DNA of 64,000 nucleotides, from assembly GCA_047975215.1 (NCBI GenBank), contig JBKEDD010000096.1, positions 29,180-93,179 of the forward strand, given 5' to 3'. The notes below the pieces were generated by a model. That model saw nothing but the letters and a program-made list of their open reading frames with translations, was not told the DNA's origin and ran no database searches. Shown in pieces: positions 59,216 through 64,000 of the stretch; position 1 is the first letter of the stretch, and each line of letters opens with the position of its first letter. The position numbers were made by a program, and so were the translations under genes. This DNA is from JAGRMG01 sp047975215. Its GTDB lineage: Bacteria > Pseudomonadota > Alphaproteobacteria > Rhodobacterales > Rhodobacteraceae.

Positions 59216-61044
59216 CGCGCGGCACCGCCCGGCGCGGGCAGCGGGCTGGTTCCGGCCAGCGGGCCGCCCTGCGCCAGCCATTCGGCGGGCACGGCAATCG
59301 CGATATCCAGCAGCATCTGCCCATAGGTCTTGGCCTGCGGGTCATAGCGCAGCGAGGCGCTGCCGCCGCCGTTCAGCACGTTTTCCAGCACGAAGTTGAA
59401 ACCGTCCATGCCCGGCATCTCATAGCGCGTCACACCGCCCTTGAGATAATGGGCAAAGGCCGCGGCCACGCGCCCGGCCGTCAGCTGGCCCTTGATGACG
59501 GCGGCGAATTCGGGCCGGCGCGCCAGGATGCCGATATTGGCATGATCGCCCTTGTCGCCGCTGCGCGCCCAGGCAAGTGCGCGCAAGCTCACGCGCGGGG
59601 CATCGGCGGGCACGTCGCGCACCGGCATTTCCGGCAGAACCGGCGCGGCGGTCGCGGGCGCGTGGGCCGGAATCTCGACCGCCGTCACCTCGCCATCCAT
59701 ATGGATCGAAACCGGGGTCTTGGCCTTGGGCCACAGGAAGGAATGCACCCGCAGCACAGGCGCCGGCTTGGGCCGCCCCGATGCGGCGCCGGTCACGCCC
59801 TGCGCCATCGAAACGGCGGGCGTGGCGAATTCGCGTGCGAACACCTCAAGCGCCTTGGGGTCGCTGTGGCGCAGGCCGATCTTGACCAGCACCTCGCGGG
59901 CCACGAATTCGCGCGCCTCCGCGCCATAGGTATCCTCGGCGCCGATCACCTCGATCGAGACCTCGTCGAAATCGGCAAAGCCCTTCGCCTGCATCAGACG
60001 CGCGCTGCGCCTGACCAGTTCTTCGGCCATGCGCCGCCCCCGCGCTCCTGCGTTGCCGCCCGCCAGCATGTAGGTGTTGATCAGGCGGAAGCCGTCCATG
60101 TGGGTGGCGCAGACCTTGTAGTCTGGTCCCGGCGCACGCCCGCGCGCACCCGAGACCGTCACCCGCCCCGGCCCGTCCTGTACCAGCGACAGGTCGCGGA
60201 AATCGCAGGTCACGTCGGGCAGCAGATAGGCCGCCGGGTCGCCGATCTCATAGACGATCTGTTCGCTCACCGTGGCCGGCGTCACCAGCCCGCCGGTACC
60301 CTCGGGGCGCATGACGGTGAAATCGCCGTCCGGCGCACATTCGACGATGGGAAAGCCCATGTCCGACCAGCCATCGGCCACGTCTTCCCAATCGGTGAAC
60401 AGCCCGCCGGTGCCCTGCGCGCCGCATTCGATGACATGGCCCGCCAGGCTGCCGGCGGCCAGGCGGTCGTAATCCTCCGGCCCCCAGCCGAATTCGTGCA
60501 TCAGCGGCCCCAGAACCAGTGCCGAATCCACCACCCGCCCGGTGATGACCACATCCGCGCCCGCATCCAGCGCCCGGGCGATCGCCACGGCGCCCAGATA
60601 GGCGTTGACGCTGGCCAGGCGCGCGGGCAGGGCTGCCCCGCTGAACATCTCGGCCGGGGCGGCGGCGCGCAGTTCGTCCATGGCCGAGGTCAGATCGTCG
60701 CCGGTGATCGCGGCAACCCGAAACTTCAGCCCGGCCTCGTCGGCCATGGCGGCAAACGCATCGCGGCTGGCCAGCGGGTTCATGCCGCCGCTGTTGGTGA
60801 CAAGGCGCACCCCGTCGGCATGGATTTTCGGCAATAGCGGCCTGACCGCCGCCAGCCAGTCGGGAATGAACCCGCCCTCGGGCGATTTCGCGCGCATCCG
60901 CGCGAGAATCGCCATCGTCACCTCGGCCAGGAAGTCGCCGACCAGGTAATCCAGATTGCCCCGCTCCACCAGTTGCCGGGCGCCGTGAATGGTATCGCCC
61001 CAGGCCGCCGAGGCGCCACCGATACGGATTTTCGATTTGCTCAT
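59212..61044 (-). CDS. AtuA-like protein (DUF1446 with C-terminal AtuA domain)
   Basis: 610 residues. The N-terminal 450 are DUF1446 (IRIGGASAAWGDTIHGARQLVERG start; VVITGRVVDSALVLGPL near residue 185), and the C-terminal 110 are the AtuA ferredoxin-fold-like domain (LAWARSGDKGDHANIGI near residue 500). Proteins of this fused form are found with acyl-CoA carboxylases and crotonases, as in the acyclic terpene (atu) cluster of Pseudomonas; the biochemical role is not established. The ATG at 61044 has a GAAAGGGG ribosome site. The pathway context here is similar but the substrate is not known to be a terpene. Confidence 0.82.
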   Translation of the reverse strand: MSKSKIRIGGASAAWGDTIHGARQLVERGNLDYLVGDFLAEVTMAILARMRAKSPEGGFIPDWLAAVRPLLPKIHADGVRLVTNSGGMNPLASRDAFAAMADEAGLKFRVAAITGDDLTSAMDELRAAAPAEMFSGAALPARLASVNAYLGAVAIARALDAGADVVITGRVVDSALVLGPLMHEFGWGPEDYDRLAAGSLAGHVIECGAQGTGGLFTDWEDVADGWSDMGFPIVECAPDGDFTVMRPEGTGGLVTPATVSEQIVYEIGDPAAYLLPDVTCDFRDLSLVQDGPGRVTVSGARGRAPGPDYKVCATHMDGFRLINTYMLAGGNAGARGRRMAEELVRRSARLMQAKGFADFDEVSIEVIGAEDTYGAEAREFVAREVLVKIGLRHSDPKALEVFAREFATPAVSMAQGVTGAASGRPKPAPVLRVHSFLWPKAKTPVSIHMDGEVTAVEIPAHAPATAAPVLPEMPVRDVPADAPRVSLRALAWARSGDKGDHANIGILARRPEFAAVIKGQLTAGRVAAAFAHYLKGGVTRYEMPGMDGFNFVLENVLNGGGSASLRYDPQAKTYGQMLLDIAIAVPAEWLAQGGPLAGTSPLPAPGGAAR

Positions 61045-61069
61045 GGGAAGGCCCCTTTCCTGCTGTCGC

Positions 61070-61876
61070 TCAGGCGTTCTGCGCCCAGACGGGCTTGCGT
61101 TTCTCCAGGAACGACGCGACGCCCTCGCGCCCCTCGTCGCCCACCAGGCATTCGGCAAAGCCGCGGGCGGCGAAATCCATCAACGCCTCGGGCGCCATGT
61201 GCTCGGCCGCGTCCAGAATTTCCTTTGTCACCGCATTGGCGCCCGGCGCGCAGCGCATGACGCCCCGGCGGATACCGGCCTCGAACGCCTCAAGCCCGGC
61301 GGCATCGTCGCAGAGGTGATCCAGAATGCCGTAGCCATGCGCCGCCTCGCCCTCGAACCGCGCGCCCGTCAGCATGATCCGGCGCGCCGCGATCGGCCCG
61401 ACACGGCGCACCACATGCGGCGCGATCTGCGCCGGAGGAATGCCGATCATGGTTTCGGTCAGCGCGAATTTCGCATCCCGCGTGCCGGCCACGACATCGG
61501 CGGCACAGGCCAGACCCAGCCCGCCGGCCATCGCCGCGCCCTCGATCAGAACCACCACCACCTGCGGCAGTGTGTGCACCGCCTGAAACAGATCGCCGGC
61601 GCGTCGGCTCATGGTGGTTACATCCGCGACCGTCTGGCCGCCCGCGGCCATCGCCTTGAACCCCTTGAGGTCGCCCCCGGCGCAGAACGTGCCGCCCTTG
61701 CCCCGGATGGTCACGCCGCGAACCGCGCGGTCGGCGCGCAGATCGGCGAAAACCTGCATCAGCGCGTCGCTCATGTCATCGGACAGGGCGTTGCGCGAAT
61801 CGGGCCTGTTCAGCCAGATCGTCAGCCAGCCGTTGTCGCGCTGCGTTTCAATCGGGGATGGGGAAGGTTGGTTCAT
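61070..61876 (-). CDS. Enoyl-CoA hydratase family protein, isohexenylglutaconyl-CoA hydratase-like
   Basis: 268-residue crotonase fold. Oxyanion-hole segments FCAGGDLKGFKA near residue 64 and EGAAMAGGLGLA near residue 112. The catalytic region LTETMIGIPPAQIAPHVVRRVG keeps the first Glu and has the PPAQIAP pattern seen in AtuE-type and related glutaconyl-CoA hydratases; the second Glu position is Arg. It would add water to a branched glutaconyl-CoA made by a biotin carboxylase. It lies 25 bp upstream of the AtuA-like gene on the same strand. The AtuE comparison is from memory. Confidence 0.82.
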   Translation of the reverse strand: MNQPSPSPIETQRDNGWLTIWLNRPDSRNALSDDMSDALMQVFADLRADRAVRGVTIRGKGGTFCAGGDLKGFKAMAAGGQTVADVTTMSRRAGDLFQAVHTLPQVVVVLIEGAAMAGGLGLACAADVVAGTRDAKFALTETMIGIPPAQIAPHVVRRVGPIAARRIMLTGARFEGEAAHGYGILDHLCDDAAGLEAFEAGIRRGVMRCAPGANAVTKEILDAAEHMAPEALMDFAARGFAECLVGDEGREGVASFLEKRKPVWAQNA

Positions 61877-61946
61877 GTCTGCCTCTCGTGGTATTGGGCT
61901 AAAAGATCGTTATACCGTTTCTTTGATTTATTCAATCTCTTTCACA

Positions 61947-61969
61947 CCCGGCCCTCGTGACTGGCCGGG
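61947..61969 (-). terminator. Hairpin after the TIGR03084-like gene
   Basis: CCCGGCC at 61947-61953 pairs with GGCCGGG at 61963-61969 on either strand, 22 bp after the minus-strand stop at 61991. It separates the carboxylase genes from the crotonase gene at 61070-61876, which likely has its own promoter in the AT-rich 61895-61945 stretch. Confidence 0.5.
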
Positions 61970-61990
61970 CTGTGCTGCACGCGGCTGCGA

Positions 61991-62803
61991 TCAGGCGGTG
62001 CCGGTCTGAACGAACCGGCTGCCGGGGGCGGGCGGGTCGTGCGGCGGGCCGGCAAAGCACTGCGCGATCTCCGCCCAGCGGGTCGCCACCGGGCCGGCAA
62101 GGCGAAGGTCGGTATCGGCTGCGTTGCGCACCTGCGCCGCGGTCTGGCAGAACGCGGTGGCGCTGCCCTCGATGCGGCTGTCGGCGGTCTCCGCGTTCCA
62201 CTCCCAGATCGCGCCCGAGGGCGCGGTCAGGCGGATATGGGGCAGCGGTTCGGGCACCGGCTCGCCGCGGTTGGCGAATGCGAAGGGGATCGTCACCGCC
62301 CCCAGATGCGCGATGTTGCGCAGCCGGTCGGCATCGTGGCGCACCACCCCCAGAAGGTCGAACGCCGCCTGCCCGTGCGCCCAGGTCTCCATCTGGCGCG
62401 CCGTGATGGACGAGCGCGCCGACATCTCCGGCCCGGCCCATTTTACCCGCGCCTTCGGGTCGGCCTCGCCGTATAGCGCGGCAAGCCGTTGGGCGCCGCC
62501 GATCCAGTCCTCAAGCAGCGCCTGCCCGGCCAGGTCGCCGATCCACTGCGCCTGCGCCTGAACCAGCGTGCGGCCCCTTGCCAACTGTCCCAGAATCCCG
62601 GCAAGGAACGGGCCGAACTCGCCGGGCGCGGCAAGCGTCAGTGCGGCGGCGTGATTGAAGATGTGCAGATGCCCCAGGACATCGTTGACGCTCCAGCCCT
62701 TGAACTGCGTCGGGCGGGCGAAAGCGGCGTCCTCCAGCGGCGCCAGCAGCGCGGCCAGCGCATTGCTTTCCTCCAGAAAATCGCCTGCCTCACGCATCTT
62801 CAT
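61991..62803 (-). CDS. TIGR03084-like DinB/maleylpyruvate-isomerase-type metal-binding protein
   Basis: 270 residues. The N-terminal helical bundle with FKGWSVNDVLGHLHIFNHAAA near residue 30 and RQMETWAHGQAAFD near residue 135 carries the three His of the DinB/mycothiol-maleylpyruvate isomerase-type metal site. The C-terminal half is the extra domain of TIGR03084-type proteins, which often lie beside AtuA-like and carboxylase genes. Function unknown. The ATG at 62803 has a GGAGG ribosome site within the end of the carboxylase gene; the two overlap by 14 bp. Confidence 0.78.
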   Translation of the reverse strand: MKMREAGDFLEESNALAALLAPLEDAAFARPTQFKGWSVNDVLGHLHIFNHAAALTLAAPGEFGPFLAGILGQLARGRTLVQAQAQWIGDLAGQALLEDWIGGAQRLAALYGEADPKARVKWAGPEMSARSSITARQMETWAHGQAAFDLLGVVRHDADRLRNIAHLGAVTIPFAFANRGEPVPEPLPHIRLTAPSGAIWEWNAETADSRIEGSATAFCQTAAQVRNAADTDLRLAGPVATRWAEIAQCFAGPPHDPPAPGSRFVQTGTA

Positions 62804-64000
62804 CCGCCTCCTCCGCCTCGATTTCCATGATCGGGTCGCCGGCGCCGATCTGGGCGCCGGGCACACCCATGATGGCGCCCACGCGCCCGGCGATCTCGGC
62901 CACGATCTCGTGCTGCATCTTCATCGCCTCCAGCACCGCCAGCCGGTCGCCCGGCCTGACCTGCTGACCTTCCTTCACATGCAGCGCGCTCAGGATCCCG
63001 TGCATCGGCGCACGCACGTCGCCCGCCGATCCGCCCGCCTCCTCGGCGGCAAGCCGCGACAGGCGGTGAAAGCTGCGCGCGATACCGTCCAGTTCCAGCG
63101 CCACGCCGTCATCGCTCAGCACCCAGGCATCGCCGCAATTGCGCCCGCCGATCCAAAGCGCGCCGTCGCGCAGCGCAACCGGCAGCGCGTCCTCGCCATC
63201 GGAAACCTCGTAGTGCTCGCCGCCCCGCGGCGTGACCCACAATGTCCTGGTCTCGCCATCCTCGCCCAGGTCCACCGCCCAGGCCATCGCCGCGCCCGAC
63301 GACCAGTTCAGCAACGCCGGAGATACCCCGGCGCTGGCCGCCAGCGCATCCGCGCGCCCGGCGCGAAACAGCAGCACGGCGGCGGCCGCCAGCGCGCGCA
63401 GATCCGGCGCCGGCGCCGCCAGGTCGGACTCGGTGAACTCCTGCGCGATGAAGGCGGTGGTAGCCGCGCCTTGGGCAAAGGACGGACGTTCGAGAATCTG
63501 CGTCAGGAACCGCTTGTTGCTGACCACCCCCAGCAGCACGCTGCGTTCCAGCGCACCGACCAGCCGCGTCCGGGCGATTTCGCGGGTTTCGCCCCATGCG
63601 ATCACCTTGGCCAGCATCGGGTCGTAGAACGGGCTGACCTCCTGCCCGGTGGCGATGCCGTCGTCGATACGGATCCCCTCGCCCTCGGCGGGCGACCACA
63701 GGGCGATGCGCCCGGTGGCGGGGCGGAACCCGGCGCCCGCGTCCTCGGCATAAAGGCGCGCCTCGATGGCATGGCCGCGCAGAACCACATCCTCTTGCGC
63801 AAGGCCCAGCGGCGCACCCTGCGCCACCGCGATCTGCATGGCCACCAGATCCAGCCCCGTCACCAGTTCCGTAACCGGGTGTTCGACCTGAAGCCGGGTG
63901 TTCATCTCGAGAAAATAGAACTCGCCCGAACCGTCCAGCAGAAACTCGACCGTACCGGCGCCGACATAGCCGATGGCGCGCGCCGCCTCGACCGCTGCCG
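62790..64000 (-). CDS. Acyl-CoA carboxylase alpha subunit (biotin carboxylase-BCCP), N-terminus outside window
   Basis: Partial: 403 complete codons, cut at the window edge. The biotin carboxylase core shows FYFLEMNTRLQVEHPVTE, and the C-terminus has the biotin attachment motif EAMKMQHE about 40 residues from the end. Such chains carry biotin carboxylase and carrier domains and pair with a carboxyltransferase subunit, which must lie outside the window. Propionyl-, methylcrotonyl- and geranyl-CoA carboxylases share this form; the AtuA-like and AtuE-like neighbours favour a methylcrotonyl/geranyl-type branched acyl-CoA. It is the upstream part of the minus-strand run that ends at 54306. Confidence 0.88.
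   Translation of the reverse strand, partial: AAVEAARAIGYVGAGTVEFLLDGSGEFYFLEMNTRLQVEHPVTELVTGLDLVAMQIAVAQGAPLGLAQEDVVLRGHAIEARLYAEDAGAGFRPATGRIALWSPAEGEGIRIDDGIATGQEVSPFYDPMLAKVIAWGETREIARTRLVGALERSVLLGVVSNKRFLTQILERPSFAQGAATTAFIAQEFTESDLAAPAPDLRALAAAAVLLFRAGRADALAASAGVSPALLNWSSGAAMAWAVDLGEDGETRTLWVTPRGGEHYEVSDGEDALPVALRDGALWIGGRNCGDAWVLSDDGVALELDGIARSFHRLSRLAAEEAGGSAGDVRAPMHGILSALHVKEGQQVRPGDRLAVLEAMKMQHEIVAEIAGRVGAIMGVPGAQIGAGDPIMEIEAEEADEDA

Noticed and set aside
61895..61920. Possible sixth copy of the GGTA-N6-TACC motif upstream of the crotonase at 61876
   Set aside because: Only one half-site (GGTATAACG) fits; the GTAC half is missing, and it is likely just an AT-rich promoter.

Overview
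The window is high-GC bacterial chromosome with tightly packed operons, many of them joined by ATGA stop/start overlaps. Gene content points to a facultatively anaerobic, denitrifying alphaproteobacterium, probably a Rhodobacterales or Rhodospirillales member: a complete beta-hydroxyaspartate cycle locus, TRAP transporters, cytochrome cd1 nitrite reductase, and an ATP-dependent benzoyl-CoA reductase operon in the Thauera/Magnetospirillum gene order. The taxonomic call is inference from gene content; no rRNA, tRNA, IS element or CRISPR array was seen.

Layout. (1) 1-5121: beta-hydroxyaspartate cycle genes bhcA-bhcB-bhcC-bhcD (minus strand, bhcD cut by the window edge) and the divergent IclR regulator bhcR; a ureidoglycine aminohydrolase follows (5146-5985), whose pathway can end in glyoxylate, the cycle's substrate. 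(2) 7509-16713: phenylacetate module with a hotdog thioesterase, a PadB-type molybdoenzyme, a fused PadC-PadD electron-transfer/membrane subunit, phenylacetate-CoA ligase and a TRAP transporter. (3) 16706-24394: respiratory block with a SafE-type membrane protein, a Cu+ P-type ATPase, a CuA-containing nitric oxide reductase of the heme-copper superfamily, and nirS. (4) 24666-35274: korAB (2-oxoglutarate:ferredoxin oxidoreductase) divergent from had-oah-dch-bcrCBAD-fdx, the core of anaerobic benzoyl-CoA dearomatization. (5) 35643-41499: a minus-strand operon of benzoate-CoA ligase and a four-gene phenylglyoxylate dehydrogenase-like 2-oxoacid oxidoreductase. (6) 41792-42770: Rrf2 (BadM-like) regulator and a GNAT protein. 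(7) 43008-49991: 4-hydroxybenzoyl-CoA reductase hcrCAB, then DUF2249, an NnrS-like membrane protein, hemerythrin and a tandem GNAT protein. (8) 50211-64000: two acyl-CoA catabolic clusters of unknown substrate, one with CoA-transferase/crotonase/GntR/acyl-CoA dehydrogenase, the other with a TRAP transporter, CoA-transferase, two crotonases, an AtuA-like protein and a biotin-dependent acyl-CoA carboxylase subunit.

How it fits together. Phenylacetate is activated to phenylacetyl-CoA, oxidised to phenylglyoxylate by PadB/PadCD and decarboxylated to benzoyl-CoA by the Pad 2-oxoacid oxidoreductase; benzoate enters through its CoA ligase and 4-hydroxybenzoyl-CoA through HcrCAB. Benzoyl-CoA reductase spends ATP and reduced ferredoxin (recharged by KorAB) to dearomatize the ring, and Dch, Had and Oah hydrate, oxidise and open it. 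Nitrite and nitric oxide reduction supply the terminal electron sink.

The most notable unnamed signal is a short palindrome, GGTA-N6-TACC, found in five promoter regions of the aromatic genes, suggesting one shared operator and regulon. Other points of interest are the atypical nitric oxide reductase with Met where the second low-spin heme His is expected, two subunit fusions in the Pad system, and a 52-nt intergenic repeat in two copies.
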